Made by a program: the position numbers and the translations under genes
Assembly: GCF_000417875.1 (NCBI RefSeq)
Contig: NW_006920891.1
Span: forward strand, 206,308 to 270,307
Source of the DNA: Pseudozyma flocculosa PF-1
Taxonomy: Eukaryota; Basidiomycota; Ustilaginomycetes; Ustilaginales; Ustilaginaceae
Length of the DNA: 64,000 nucleotides
Direction of reading: 5' to 3'
Shown here: positions 22,266 to 34,487 of the stretch, piece after piece
How positions within the stretch are numbered: the first letter of the stretch is position 1
Layout: each line of letters starts with the position of its first letter
The notes under the pieces: model-generated
Seen by the model: only the letters and a program-made list of their open reading frames with translations
What the model was told of the DNA's origin: nothing
Databases searched by the model: none

Positions 22266-22349
22266 CGGGCCACGTTGAACCCTCTACCACCGCCACATCG
22301 GCCCCCATCTCTCATTTTCACCAATTTCACGACACCAGCCACAGCAACA

Positions 22350-23900
22350 ATGGTGAAGTCCACGCTACTCCCTTCGCTCCTCCTGGCGACATCGCTCCTC
22401 GCTGCATCCGCACCGGCCAACCCGCTACCCCTCGAAAAGGTCGACACCATCCACGGATTCAAGGTGCTACCTGCTGGCGGCGGCGGCGGTGGCGGTGGCG
22501 GACGAGGAGGTGGTGGCGGCGGTGGCGGTGGCGGTGGTGGACGCTCCAGCGGCTCCTCGTCATCCTCCGGCGGCAGCAAGTCTGGTGGCGGCACCAAGTC
22601 TGGCAGCGGCAGCAGCAGCAGCGGAGGCAGCCGTCCGGGCACCAGCAGCAGCGGCAGCAGCATCAGCAGCGGCAAGTCTGGCAGCTCTTACAGAGGCACA
22701 AACGTGCCCCGCCTGCCCTACAACCCAGGCGCCACGTACAGCTCGCGTGGCTTCTACCCGCCCTCGGGCTACCGGCCCTATGGCAGCCCTGCCGTCGGCA
22801 TCGGAGCAGGTGTGGCGGCCGGAGCGCTGATCGGGTCCGGTGGCGTCAGCCACGGCTACCGCTACGGCAACCGCACAAACGACGACCAGGCGCCGATCAA
22901 CGTCTTTGAGAATGCCACCTACGCCGACGTCGTCCAGATCGGCACGCACAACTCGTTTGCCATCGTCGGCAGCTCGATGGGCGACTTTGACTCGCAGTAC
23001 GTCGGCATCCAGCAGCAGCTCGAGGACGGAATTCGCCTGCTCCAGGTCGAGGGTCACTCGGATGGTCAGGTTCCCAGCGACGGCAGCTCGTCGGCCATTT
23101 CGCTCTGCGTCAACGACTGCGCCACCAAGAATGGCGGTACCCTCGAGACGTTCCTCGGCGAGGTCTCGGACTGGCTCAGCAAGAACACGCTCGACGTCGT
23201 CACGCTGCTCGTACGCAATCCGGAGAGGATCGACATGGCACGCTGGGACTCGGCCTTCCAGCGAACCGGCGGCAGCGGGCCCGGCAACCTCACGTCGAGG
23301 ATCTTTGCGCCGAGCAAGGCCTCGCTGGCGCGCTCCGAGTGGCCGACGTACGGCAAGATGATCGCCGACAACCGGCGGCTAGTCGTCTTTGTCGACCAGG
23401 GCGCCGACTTTTCGCGCTTCCCGTACCTGATCGACGAGTCGGGCAGCGTCTACGAGAACGCCAGAAACCAGGAGACGCTGCCGTTCAGCTGCGACGTGAC
23501 GATGGGCGCCCCGGCGGCCAACAAGCTGGGCCTGCTGAACCAGTACAAATTCACCACGCCGGGCGACGGCGGCGCCGCGAGGCGAGACTTGATGGGGCCG
23601 CAGCAGGTCAACCCGGCGAGCGGCAGCAACGGCGTCGTCGACACGGCCAACCGCTGCGCATCGGCAAACGGCGGACGGCCTGCGACGTTTGTGCTGGTCG
23701 ACCGGTACGACAACCCGTCGGAGCGCGGGGCCGTCTATGCCGGCGCTGTCCTCAACAACATCACGGACACCAGCAGCCCGAGCGAGAGCGACTACCTACG
23801 GAGCAACCCGTCCAGCGGCGCGACGAGGCCAACGGTGGGCCTGACGCTGGCGGCAGTCACGGCGGCGGTGGTGGCGAGCGGCCTTGCCCTGGTCCTATAG
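22350..23900 (+). CDS. Secreted, probably GPI-anchored PLC-like phosphodiesterase with Gly-rich N-terminus
   Basis: The 516-residue product is predicted to be extracellular or cell-surface. The ATG at 22350 starts a clear signal peptide (MVKSTLLPSLLLATSLLAASA, cleavage near 21-23). Residues about 45-110 are an almost pure Gly then Gly/Ser stretch, followed by a short Gly/Ala-rich hydrophobic segment (AVGIGAGVAAGALIG). The C-terminal 330 residues match the PI-PLC X-like TIM-barrel family of fungi: DVVQIGTHNSF (His 200) and, downstream, GIRLLQVEGHSD (His 236), VTLLVRNPERID, LVVFVDQGADFS and Cys pairs. The end is a small linker plus hydrophobic tail (TVGLTLAAVTAAVVASGLALVL shape) typical of GPI attachment. 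Whether it is catalytically active on phosphoinositides is unclear; fungal members of this family are mostly uncharacterised. It is intronless. Confidence 0.85.
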   Translation: MVKSTLLPSLLLATSLLAASAPANPLPLEKVDTIHGFKVLPAGGGGGGGGGRGGGGGGGGGGGGRSSGSSSSSGGSKSGGGTKSGSGSSSSGGSRPGTSSSGSSISSGKSGSSYRGTNVPRLPYNPGATYSSRGFYPPSGYRPYGSPAVGIGAGVAAGALIGSGGVSHGYRYGNRTNDDQAPINVFENATYADVVQIGTHNSFAIVGSSMGDFDSQYVGIQQQLEDGIRLLQVEGHSDGQVPSDGSSSAISLCVNDCATKNGGTLETFLGEVSDWLSKNTLDVVTLLVRNPERIDMARWDSAFQRTGGSGPGNLTSRIFAPSKASLARSEWPTYGKMIADNRRLVVFVDQGADFSRFPYLIDESGSVYENARNQETLPFSCDVTMGAPAANKLGLLNQYKFTTPGDGGAARRDLMGPQQVNPASGSNGVVDTANRCASANGGRPATFVLVDRYDNPSERGAVYAGAVLNNITDTSSPSESDYLRSNPSSGATRPTVGLTLAAVTAAVVASGLALVL

Positions 23901-24361
23901 ATGCGATCGCGGCCACCTCTGGCTCGCTGTATATGTACTTGATTAACGATACGACCCGATCGACGACGACGACGATGACGACGACGATACCATGGCTGCT
24001 TGAATGATATCCTTGTGGAACGCCATCGACGTGGATTGAGTGCTTGACGAGGGGTGATGGAAGGAGGATGGCGGGGGGGCACGCGAGCGGGTCAGGCCCA
24101 GAGCAGGCTCGACGGGCGGGCTCAAGGCCCAAAAGGGTTACGTGCACGGGCCCCGCTGACGGTGCCAGAAGGCCGCCGCTGCAGCCGAGTCGCCCGCCTA
24201 TGGCTTCCGACCGCCTTTTGCTCGCTCGCTCGCCCCTTGGCTCCCTTTCCCTTCCCTCGATCCTACTCCTCCCTCACCACCCCTCCCTTGTCGCTCTCTT
24301 CTCTTCACTGCCTCTGCTCGCTGCCGTGCCTCCGCCTTTTGCGCGCCCCTCGTAGCATGGC
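23901..24361. promoter_or_regulatory. Intergenic region PLC-like / TRS120
   Basis: 461 bp with a GAC/GAT trinucleotide run near 23958-23990 (3' side of the PLC-like gene) and a CT-rich stretch just before the TRS120 ATG. No gene seen. Confidence 0.5.
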
Positions 24362-27300
24362 ATGACCCGCCATGGCGACCCGACCAGCATGGACCACGCC
24401 TCGCCAACGCCCAACCCCATCGGCGGCGGCAGCTTTGTCGACGCCGCAAAGATCCGCATCCTCCTCACCCCCGTCGGCGACGTGTCCCCCGCAGACTTTG
24501 CACGCTGGTCTCAGCACGTACGCAACTTTGACATCGTACGCTTAAAGCACCTCCCCGGCGCCGCAGCCCGCAAGTGGCCCGCCCACGACTCGCCGCTGCG
24601 CCAGGTCGGCGAGGTCCACCTCTCGTTCGTCACGTCCACCGACCCCTCGCACTCGTTTCTCGCGCCCTTCAACCTGAACAGACAGGTCCTCGGAGTCCTC
24701 GGCCTCAGCACATTCGGGCCCGGCTCCGATACCGATGCCCTCGAACGCACGCCAGGCGCACTCCGCGAGCTGCATCCGGGCGCCATCGTGCACCGCGTCT
24801 TCGGCTTCGACAATGGCGCCACTCGCCCGCAGACCATGGACCTCTCCTCGGTCCAGGACGTGACAGCCAAGATAGAAGCTGCCGGTGCCAGCACGCCTGG
24901 TGCAGCGGACGACAGCAGACTCCCGCCCCAAGCGGCCGGCGAGGCACGCGGAGGCATGCCACGCTCCGTCTCGGCCAACTCGATCGCCTCCGAGGTATCC
25001 AGCGAAGGTGGCTTCTCCGGCCGCAACGCCGGCGGCCTCGTCATCTTTCCCGCCGTGCGCAAGGACGCAAAGGACGTCAACTTCTACCTCCGCACGCTGG
25101 TCGCCGAGCTCGTCGCATCGATCCTCGACGGACTAGATGGCATTGTCTCTGCGCTCGAGGGCACCCCGCTCGAGACGCCCCGCGAGACGCTGGACGGTAT
25201 CGTCTCGCCGACCCGGTCCTCGGCCAGCTCTGCCCTCCAGGCCGTGACGAGCCCGACTGCATCGTCCTTTGGCACCGCAGCCAGCACTGCCGCCAGCCGG
25301 GCTTCGGCTCTGTTCAGCTCCTTTGGTGGGGGCGGCAGCGGCAGCGGTAGCCCGACCACCAGCGTTGGCGCCAGCAGCATGGGAACTGGCGGTGGCACCA
25401 TCACGCCTTCATCCTCTTCGACTGCATCGCGTCCGGTCTCGGCCATCGGCGGCGGCTCACAGCCGGACATGGGCCTTCCCACCACGCCGTCGTCGCTCAA
25501 CGACGCCAAGAGGCGGACCATCCTCTCGCCCGTTTCCACTGGCAAGAAGGGCAGAAAGACGTCGAGTGCCGGCGGAGTGGGCCCAACCGGGACCGGCCGC
25601 TTCGCCAAGGTGCGCGCCGACTTCCACCTCCTGGCCGGCGACCTGTGGACCGCGCTCGAGGGCTACGAGGCCTCGCTCAACTTCCTCGGCAAGGAGCGCG
25701 CCCTGGCGGGCGGGCAGGATGCCGTGTGGTACGCCAGCGCGCTCGAGGGCTGGGCAGTGGCCAAGGTGCTCGTTTCGCGCATGGGCGGCGAGGTGCTGGA
25801 AAAGGCGCCCGCTTTTGACCTGCCTGCGGGCGTCGCCGCCGCCGCCTCGGCCAACAGCGGCAAGGACAAGGACCGTGACAAGGACAAAGACGCCAGGGAC
25901 GCTGCTCCCTATGCCAAGCAGGCGTGGGGCGAGATCGCAGAGGCCTACTCGCTGGCGCTGGCCATCTACTCCAAGTGCCTGGCGCCGCCCCACGTGCTGC
26001 TGGAGCCGGCGCGGTCGGTGACCAACGAGACGCCGCGCGACTTTACGCATCCGCTCATCCATGCCGGCGCCTGCATCCAGTACTCGCGCTTCCTGCTCGC
26101 CGTCTGGGCTTCGGCCGGATGGAACGGCGAGTGCTTCGACCAGCTCCTCTACGGCGGCGTGCCCCCCGCGCTGGCCGAGGAGACGCGGCCCAGCCAGGGC
26201 ACCTTTACGCGCATGAGCGCTCTCTCTGGCGTGCAGCGGCACGACATCGCCTCGGCCGCGTCGTCGGCCTTGACACAATCGGTCGCGGCGCTCAAGGCGA
26301 CCGACCAGATCACGGTGCTCTGCACGCTGACGAGCCTGTTTGGCTGCATCGGCTTCTCGCGGCGCGAGGCCTACCTGCTGCGCCAGCTCCAGGCCGTCAT
26401 CGTGTCGCTGCTGGCCAAGTCGATGTTGCAACGATCGCGGCAGCCGACGACGACCACGTTGCCGTTGCTCTGCGACGCCGCTGACGACGAGCTGCTCGGC
26501 ACCATCGTTTCGCAGGTCAGCCACGAGACACTGCGATCGGGTCCCGAGGCCATCCTCGTCCTTGCCATGCAGGTCTGCGAAACGCACGGCGTTCACGTCG
26601 AAGTCGACCCGTTGAAGAATGTCCCGGCGTACCACATCCTCTCCCGCGCTGGAGAGGGCCTCCGCAGCGCCTACACGTCGCCCAACCCCGGCAGCGCGCG
26701 CATGGACGGAGCTAGTTCCGACCTCTGGGGCGCCGCGGCCGCACGAGGTGCAGCCCAGCTCGGCTCCACCAGCGGTACGGACGCCACGCCGAGCCGGCTC
26801 GAGCTCGAGAGCGAGGCACGCTTCGGGTGGCCCGAGCAGCAGGTGGCGCTGCTCAAGGACACAATCGCAGTGGCCGAGATGCTAGGCGACAATATCGGCA
26901 TGGCCTTCTTTGCCGCCATCCTGCTGCGCGACTACCATGCGCTCCTCTCGCCCGACGAGCAGTGGCGCGTGCACGACGGCCTGGTCAGGGTGACTGCCAG
27001 TGCGCGATGGCAGGGCGCTCAGGATCTCCAGGTGCGGTACTGGGGCCCCGCGGAGCCGCTGTGCAGCCTCCAGTTTGTGCCGCTTCAGGGGCATCGCTTG
27101 CCAACGGAGCGCGCACTCAAGGACCTCGATGCCAGCCCGAGCTCGGCCGATGGAGCTGCCGCCCAGGAGGGTGTCGCTGGGCTCGACAATCCCTTCTTCT
27201 GGAACCCAGCGACCGGAGCGTCCCGGACGGGCGGCAAGGACAGCGTGATGGCGGTGGCGGGCGAGCCGCTCGAGGTGATGGCCACGCTGCAGAACCCGTT

Positions 27301-29707
27301 CGCCTTTGACCTTGAGGTCGAGACGATCCGGTTGGTCACTGAGGGGGTCGGGTTCGAGGCGGCGCCCACTCGCACCGTGATGCCCGCCGGTGCGTTCCAC
27401 ACGATCCGGCTGAGCGGCACCGCGGAGGCGTCGGGCATGCTGAGGATCAAGGGCATCGCTCTTGCCCTGGCCGGATGCAGCGAGGAGACGTTCCTGCTGC
27501 CCATCTACGACGAGCAGAGCGAGCGAGAGCGTCAGCAGCGCGCAGCCGAGGCGGTCGACAAGCGGACGCGGATCAAGAATGTCGGGCTCGACGCGCGGCC
27601 GGCCGTGGTCAAGCACCGCGAAACGCTGGCCGCCGCCAAAGCCGAGGCCGAGGGAGGTGACAAGGCCAAGCGTCGCACCGCCTCGAACCGGCCTCAGGCC
27701 GAGCCCCGCTACCTCGAATGCCGGGTCGCCCCGCCGCAGCCGCTCCTGCGCGTCGAGTGCGCCGCTCTGCGCTACGGCACGCTGCACCTGTTCGAGGGCG
27801 AGCGCAAGACGCTCCGCCTGAGGATCACGAACACGTCTTCGGAGGTCGCCGTCGACTATGTCAAGCTCTCGTTCAGCGACAACCTCTCCGAGACGGCCAA
27901 GCAGGTGCTGCTCGAAGGCGATCTGCTTCCCTCGGACGCACACGAGCTCGAGTGGGACCTGCTGCATCGACCTGTCTTGCAAGTCCGGTCTAGACCGTCG
28001 TCGTCGTCGTCGTCGTCGTCGGTGTCGCGGTCGCCGCCGCCGCAACCAGGCAGCCGTCAGCACCGCCTCCATATCCCGCCAGGCCAGGCTGCGACGCTCG
28101 ACGTCGACGTCCTCGGCAAGCTCGATTGCTCTGCGGGCCGCATCACTGTCGAGTACGCCAGCCTCGCCGGTCTGGAGATCGGCGCATCGGCCAAGCAGCC
28201 TGGGTTGGGCGACAAGTTCTACACGCGCTCCCTCACCTTGCCGCTCAACATCACCGTCCAGCCGCTGCTCGAGTGCGGACCGATCGAGGTGCGGCCGCTG
28301 CGGGCATCTGAGGCAGCCAAGTTGACGGCCCAGAGCCTCGCGCTGGCCGAGCCCGGTGCATCGGTACCTGCCGGTAGTGGCAGTGGCAGCGGCCGTAGCC
28401 TCGACACTGCAGTGGCTGGGCCGGAAGCGGGTGCCGACCTCGAAAACGCGGTGCGCGAGTCGAAGCAGGTGGATGCGAGCGTCGCTGCCGATCCCGACGG
28501 CTTCTGCCTGCTGTCGATGGACGTGCGCAACGTCTTTAGCGAGGCCGTCGCCGTCAAGTTTGCGCTCAACACTGGTGAGTGGCCGTCTGCCGCTGCGATG
28601 CGTTGCGTGGCTTGAGCCCCAGATGCCTCGGAGCGGCGACGAGGCTGACCCACGCTCTGCTTATCCCACCCATACCGCTTTCCCTGCATCATTCGCGAAC
28701 CTATATCCGCGACTGCTGCAGGCGGGCTCAAGAAGCTCGATGTCGAACGCACGCTGGCTCCGCAGACGACGTCGCGGTTCGTGTTCCCCTTCCCGCGCCT
28801 CTGGCTGGCGAGCGCGACGACGCGGCAGGCGATCCCGACGCTGAGCCGGCGCCAGTTTATCGTGTCGAAGCTGGTGCTATCGCCGCGCGACGAGAGGCAG
28901 GCGCGACGCCGGTTCTGGTACCGCCAGGAGCTGCTGGGCCGCTTCCGCGCAGAGTGGACGGTCCTGCCCCGCGCGTCCGCGTCCTGGGGTGCCGTCGAGG
29001 AAGCGGGCAGGAGGGGCAAGAGGGTGGGCGAGATAGGTCTGAGGGATCAGGTGCTGAGCGACGTCGATGTCGCCGCGCTGCAGCGGGAAGGCGTCAAGGT
29101 CGAGTGCGCCTTTCTCCCCGCTGCCACGCCCGGGCAACCTGGCTCGCCCAACGGCGACGACGCCGGAAGGCAAGAGGACAAGACGAAGACGAGGACGGGT
29201 CGACGACCCGAAGAGGTGATGGTGCAGCGCGAAACGACGGTGACGATCCGGGCGACGGTGCACAACCAGAGCGACCGACCACTCAAGCTCCTCATCCGCT
29301 TCGTCGCCGTCCCGTCGTCCTCGTCTTGCTCATTGGAGAGCAAGGTGGAGAGGGAGAGGGAGGACGCCATCCTCTCTTCGTGCATCATCTGGACCAATGG
29401 CAACGCCAACCAGAGAATCACGCCCTGGCCCCTCGCTCCCCCTCGCCCTGTCGCTGCCACTGCGACCGCGAGCGCGGAGGAAAGGGCCAAGGAGGACGAG
29501 CAAGGGGTGGCGACGGTCGAGAAAGAGGTCATGTTCCTCTCGTCTGGCCTCTTTTCGTTCTTGGTCGGCGTCGAGGAGGTCGTTGATCGTCCCGCCTCCA
29601 CCGCGGCAGCAGCAGCAGCAGGACGAGGGGGAGGGGAAGAGGAGGGGCAGGAAGAGGAAAAAGTCGTCTACGTCTCTGGCCTTCCCCTCCAGGTCGTCGT
29701 CGTCTAG
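24362..29707 (+). CDS. TRS120: TRAPP II complex subunit Trs120 (TRAPPC9-like)
   Basis: Trs120 is a large scaffold subunit of TRAPP II, the GEF that activates Ypt31/Rab11 at the late Golgi. Exons are 24362-28574 and 28722-29707 (1732 residues), with a 147-nt intron (gtgagt...ctgcag); joining gives FALNT|GGLKKLDVERTLAPQT. The N-terminus (AAKIRILLTPVGDVSPADF) and the following LSFV/LGVLGLS segment match the Trs120 start. A Ser/Thr/Gly-rich insertion lies at about 180-410, then the alpha-solenoid part (ADFHLLAGDLWTALEGYEASL, YSKCLAPPHVLLEPARS), and in the C-terminal third Ig-like domains (LEVMATLQNPFAFDLEVETI; LRITNTSSEVAVDYV). A (TCG)n run at about 27998-28020 encodes poly-Ser. Longer than yeast Trs120 (1289 aa), mainly through low-complexity inserts. 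A second ATG at 24389 is also possible. Convergent with RMD1, 117 bp apart. Confidence 0.9.
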
Positions 29708-29824
29708 ATCAAGGGACTAGACGCACACACTTTCTCGGCGAGTTGAAGGCCAAGGGACGAGGATGGTGATAGAGGTGGTATGTAGATTGCAGGCAAGACG
29801 GCGTCGGCGGCAAAGGAGATCCAG

Positions 29825-30470
29825 CTAGGAAGCGGCGGCGAGATTGACCTTTTCCTCGTTGCCCCTCTGCTCGATGGCCATGGCGGCGGCGGCGGCGTCT
29901 GCGTCGCTCCAACCCAGCAGCTCCTCGACGCCCCTCCAGGCATCCACGACCCACTCTGGGATCCAGCCGTGGCTGAGTAGCGCGATGCCGGCCTCGAAGG
30001 CGATGAGGGCAATGATGATGACCTCCATGCGGTGCGTGGTGCTCTCGGTGAGGAGGGCGCGCACGACGCCGAGCAGGTTCTCGCAGTGGTCGAGCTTGTC
30101 GTTGAAGGTCTCGAAGCGCGACGAGATGTCGAGCTCGGCGCAGATGCCGCGGAAGTGGTCCTCCATGGGCGCATTGTCCCAGTAGAGCTCGGGCTCGTCG
30201 TAGAAGTTGTCGCGGTCCAGGTTGGCCTTTTGGCGCAGGCGCAGCAGCGTGCCCATCTGCCGGATCACCTGGGCCCGCGTCAGCGGTACGCGGCCCGTCG
30301 TCTCGAGCTGGTGCGGGATGGCCGAGACCGAGGCGAGAAAGTGCGACAGCGTCTGCTCCTGCACCGACAGCCGCGCCGACGTCGCCAGGCCCTGGGAAAA
30401 GGCGAGCTTGGCCCGCAGCGGCGTCCACTCTTCGTCAATCGAGGTCGTTGGTGGCGGTGCGGTCGACGAA

Positions 30471-30501
<31 letters not shown>

Positions 30502-31447
30502 GCTCGGCATCCGACACCGACGACTGCGCATCCTGGTCGGCTTCTACGGGCGATTTGCCGAGGACGATCAGGCCGTCGCGGATGCGCGTCGTCTCGGAGG
30601 GGTCGACGAGGCACTCCATGGTCTCGTCTCCCATCTCCGTATACCGGCCGAGCTCGACGACGTGCTGGAGGTCGCGGCCCTGGATGACCTGGCGCAGGAA
30701 GCGCTGGGATTGCGAGAGCGAGAGGTTCCAGGTGATGTAGGAGCCGGAGCGGAAGATAAAGACCTCGCCCGTGGGTGCGGATGAGGTCGACGCCGACGGT
30801 TGAGCGGTCTGGGGTGCCGAGGAGCTGTCTGGCTGCTGGTGGTGGGGCCAGGAAGGCACGTAGATGACTTCGTCGCGCTCTACCCACTTCCAGCCTGGAG
30901 GGAGGCGACCGGAGCGGATGAGGGCGTTGAAGTCGTACTGGTAGGCGGTGGCCCAGGCAAAGACCTCGGAGACGTGCTTGCGGTTGGCGGCGGCAGGTTG
31001 GCGTCGGGGAAGGACGACGTCGTCATTGGCGATGGTATCGTCGAGGGATGTATCCTCGCGGGCTGCCCTTGCGGCTTTTGCGGCAGCGGATGCGGAGGCG
31101 GCCTTTGACTTTGCCGATTTTGTCGAAGGGGGAGCCTGCTGCTTGAGGGCGGTGATGAGGTGTGGGGGCAGGTTAAAGGTGAGAGAGCCGCCGCCCGAGC
31201 CGGACTTGCTGGGAGCGTAGGATATTTGGACGGGTTTCGTGAGCGGTTTTGATGGGGTGCCTGGCGAGGGTGGTGAGGGTGAGGGAGAGGGGGAGGGTGG
31301 CTTGTCGTTGGACGACGAGGAGGAGGATGACGAGTTGAAGCGGGCCGGGCGGATGAGGCGAGGGAGCGCCGGTGGACGTGGGTCGAAGCGTGGTGGTGGG
31401 CGTGCGAGCAGGCGTCGAGCCGTACGTGCGCCTAGCGATGGCAGCAT
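29825..31447 (-). CDS. Mitochondrial Rmd1/RMND1-like protein (DUF155)
   Basis: Family of DUF155 proteins, which includes yeast Rmd1/Rmd8 and human RMND1; RMND1 supports mitochondrial translation at the inner membrane. It is intronless. The first ATG is at 31447; the upstream frame has only a TTG. The 540-residue product starts with an Arg/Leu/Pro-rich, acid-free sequence (MLPSLGARTARRLLARPPPR) that looks like a mitochondrial presequence, then a Ser run. The DUF155 core spans about 165-500: VSEVFAWATAYQYDF, GEVFIFRSGSYITWNLS, LDRDNFYDEPELYWDN. A C-terminal membrane segment (MEVIIIALIAFEAGIALL) follows, as in the family. A poly-Ser tract near residue 325 is encoded by a (GAC)n run seen on the + strand at 30472-30505. 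Confidence 0.88.
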
Positions 31448-31994
31448 GGCGGGCGAAGAGGCGGTGGTGCGGTGGTGCGGTGGTGTGTGGTGCAGGTCGA
31501 TGGAGCGGGCGGGCGCGGGTGGTGGCGACAAGGAAGGCGTCGGAAGAAAGAGGGGCGCGGGGCCAGGGCCGGGCCCCGGGGTGGAGGCAAAAAGGCCAGG
31601 CTCGGAATCGGCACTCCAAGCGGACCGAAGGCGGGCGGGGCGGCCACCCGCAGGCTAGGTTACCAAGACCCAACCCGACTTCCGAACCAAGGTGCCAACT
31701 TGATTATTGCCAAGCCAGCAGCAGCCAGCGCGGGCCAAAGCGTCGGCCTCGAAAGTGGGGTCCAGCCGCCTCGCCTGCCGAGTGCCGCGCTTCGGCACAG
31801 CCCCGTGGCTGGCTGGCCTGGCTGGCTCGAGCTTGGCTTGGCTGGCCTGGCCTGACCCCATCCCTCCTCACCCAGCTCCTCTCGACCCTCGCCCTACACC
31901 ACCACCTACCTACATCGCCACATCTATCGCGTGCTTCAGCCATCTTTTAGCCAGCAAGTCGACCCTACATATACCACCGCCAACCTCACGGAGC
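31448..31994. promoter_or_regulatory. Divergent promoter RMD1-like / AKR1, with CTGGC island
   Basis: 547 bp between opposed start codons. Positions 31795-31857 are a dense CTGGCTGGCCTGG array that includes CTGGCTCGAGC at 31822-31832, a box also found upstream of both genes at 35396 and 36974. A CT-rich leader follows up to the AKR1 ATG. Confidence 0.5.
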
Positions 31995-34487
31995 ATGCCG
32001 CCCGCAGCAGCACCCGGCACCCCTCTCTCGCAAGCCCCACCTCCGCCTCCACTCGTATCCCTCAAGTCGGCCGCCAGCGCAACGACCACGCATCCAACCT
32101 CACCGCCGCCATCCTCGCCACCACCGCCTGGACACAACCGCAATGACCCGTCATCACAGCCAGCCGCCACCGATGACGCCGTCGCCATCCCCGTCACCAT
32201 CCACTCGGCGGCACAGCGCGGCGACCTCGCCACCATCGTCGACCTCGTCCAGTCCGGCACCGCCACCGTAGACCAACGCGACAAGGACGGCATCACCCCG
32301 CTCCACTGGGCGTCCATCAACGCACAGCTCCACGTCTGCAGGTACCTCATCGACAACGGCGCACACGTGGACCCGCTCGGAGGCGACCTCGTCGCAAGCC
32401 CCCTCCAGTGGGCCGCCAGAAACGGTCACACCTACGTCCTCGAACTCCTCACCAACCACGGCGCAGACCCCACCATCACAGACTCGCAGGGCTTCAACGC
32501 CCTCCACCTCGTCGTACACTCGAGCGCAGTCATGCCCCTCGTCTACATCCTCCAGCACCCCGCACTCGCCCAGCCAGAGGGCTTCGACTCGACCGACTCC
32601 CAGGGCCACACCGCCCTCATGTGGGCCGCCTACCAGGGCGACGCCATCTCCGTCGACATCCTCCTCAAGCACGGATCCGACGTACACAAGCGCGACGCAT
32701 CCGGCCTCACCGCTATGCACTGGGCCGTCGTAAAGGGAAACCGCCTCTGCATCCGCCTCCTCGCACAGGCCAAATCCGACCTCTGGGCAAAGGAGGCCTC
32801 GGGAAAGACGCCCCGCGACATGGCCATCGAGCTCAAGTCGATCGGCGCCTACCGCAAGGCCCTCGCAGACGTCGGCCTCGACGACGACGGTCGCAAAAAG
32901 TCGCGCACCTTTGGCGCATCCACCGACCGCACCGCAAAGCTCGCCGTCATGGCCGTCCCCTTCACCGCCCTCGGCCTCATCTTTGCCACCCTCTCCACCC
33001 TGCCCTGGTACACAGGCATACCCCTCGCCATGGCCGAGTTCTTTGGCATGCACCACGTCGTCACCCGCGTCATCCTCGACCCCATGGAGCACGACTTCCT
33101 CCAGCGCTCAAACTACTTTCTGGCCATCGTCTCGGGCTCGATTGAGTGGGTGGCGTGGGAGTGGGCCACCAAGCTCGCCTCCAACGTGCCCGGCCACGCC
33201 ACCGCCAACCTCTTTTTCGCCCTCGCCCTGCTCCTCTGCGCCTGGAACCTCTTTCGCGCCTCGACGCTCGAGCCCGGCTACGCGCCCACGCCCCAGAACC
33301 CAGAGGAGCGCAGGGCCGCCGTCTACGCGCTCGCCGCCGAGGGCAGGCTCAACGGCCAGACTTTCTGCGTGTCGTGCATGGCGCGCAAGCCGCTCCGCAG
33401 CAAGCATTGCAAGCTCTGCCGCCGCTGCGTCGGCCGCCACGACCACCACTGCCCGTGGGTGGCCAACTGCGTCGGCGTCGAAAACCACCGCCAGTTTATC
33501 GTCTTTGTTGCCGCGCTCGTCGTCGGCATCGTCCTATTTGGCTATCTCAGCGCTTCCTGTGAGTCCATCATCCGTGCGGCCGCAGTATCGATCCGCGTGT
33601 GGCGCAGGGCATGCAGGGCCCGTGACTGATCTGACCCTCTCCTCCGACCTCTCACCCCGCTCGCCACCGCTGCAGACTACTCGATTCACGCGCCGCCATA
33701 TGATCCGTTGCCCGACCCGACGTCGGACGCGGCCATTTGCCACCTGCCCTCGACGCTGCTCTGCTCGGCCGTGGCCTTGGACCCCTTTTTGCTGTCGGTG
33801 ACGTGCTGGGCGCTCCTGCAGCTGTCGTGGACCGTGGTGCTGCTGTCGGCCCAGGTGTGGCAGATCTGTCGCCAAATGACGACGCTCGAGGTGTCCAACC
33901 TGGGCCGGTACGGCTACATGGGCGGCAAGGGCGGCCAGAGCTACTCGGGCCAGCAGGGCATGATCGCCCTCCACCTCTCTCGCCAGGGGGCGCCGGCGGG
34001 TCAGACGGCCGAAGGTGCGCTAGGCGCACTTCAGGAGTCTGCCGGAGTGGCGGGGCCAGCGGGGGCGATCAGGAAGCAGGGCGGACTCAAGGGCGGCTGC
34101 AAGCGCGGAGGCGACCTGCTGCTCTCGATTGTCGGTCTCGATCTCTACACGCGCGGCAAGGCGGGCGAAGGGCTCAAAAAGGCCAATCGCGCCAGCAACC
34201 CCTTCGACGTCGGCGTCGTCGGCAACTGTCTCGACTTTTGGAAGAAGGGCGACGAGCTGGGCATCCGCTACGAGCGCATCTACGACGTGCCGCCTGGCGG
34301 GTTCACGAGAGGCGGTGGCCGCGCTGCGGGGGCGTTGGGCGGAGACCTCGAGGCCGGCATGGGTGGGCTAGGAGGGTGGGACGACGGCGCTGGGCAGCCC
34401 AAGGAGCGGAAACGGTGGAGCATGTGGCAGAACCTGCGCGGCAAGCGGGACGGGTACGCCCTGCTTCCGTCTGGCGGTGGAGCCTAG
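31995..34487 (+). CDS. AKR1: Akr1-type ankyrin-repeat DHHC palmitoyltransferase
   Basis: Golgi/endosomal protein S-acyltransferase; in yeast Akr1 palmitoylates Yck2 and restrains pheromone signalling. Exons are 31995-33558 and 33676-34487 (791 residues), with a 117-nt intron; the split Tyr codon reads SAS|YYSIHAPP. The ATG at 31995 is the first in frame (the longer frame starts only at a TTG). Order: Pro/Ser-rich N-terminus, about six ankyrin repeats at 75-285 ([54 protein letters not shown]), four membrane segments, and the Cys-rich DHHC domain at about 450-500 ([35 protein letters not shown]). The C-terminal cytoplasmic part contains the conserved TTLEVSN (TTxE) segment. The motif is DHHC, not the DHYC of S. 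cerevisiae Akr1. Confidence 0.96.

Larger units (their letters stand above)
21067..22349. promoter_or_regulatory. Intergenic region upstream of the PLC-like gene
   Basis: 1.28 kb with no supported gene. It contains (GAC)7 at 21082-21102, (CGT)11 at 21781-21813, a CTGCCTGCC/AGCCTGGCC-rich patch around 21830-21900, and a TATA-like box near 22259. The frame of the PLC-like gene is open far upstream, but the translation there is low-complexity and lacks a signal peptide. Confidence 0.5.

Noticed and set aside
21738..22349. Upstream extension of the PLC-like reading frame
   Set aside because: Reads a (CGT)11 microsatellite and intergenic repeats as protein; the ATG at 22350 gives a proper signal peptide and lies after a TATA-like box.
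31707..31994. N-terminal extension of AKR1
   Set aside because: Starts only with TTG and translates the CTGGC island; the first ATG is 31995.
32154..33092. 312-codon minus-strand frame opposite AKR1
   Set aside because: Val/Glu/Gly-rich shadow of the ankyrin-coding region.
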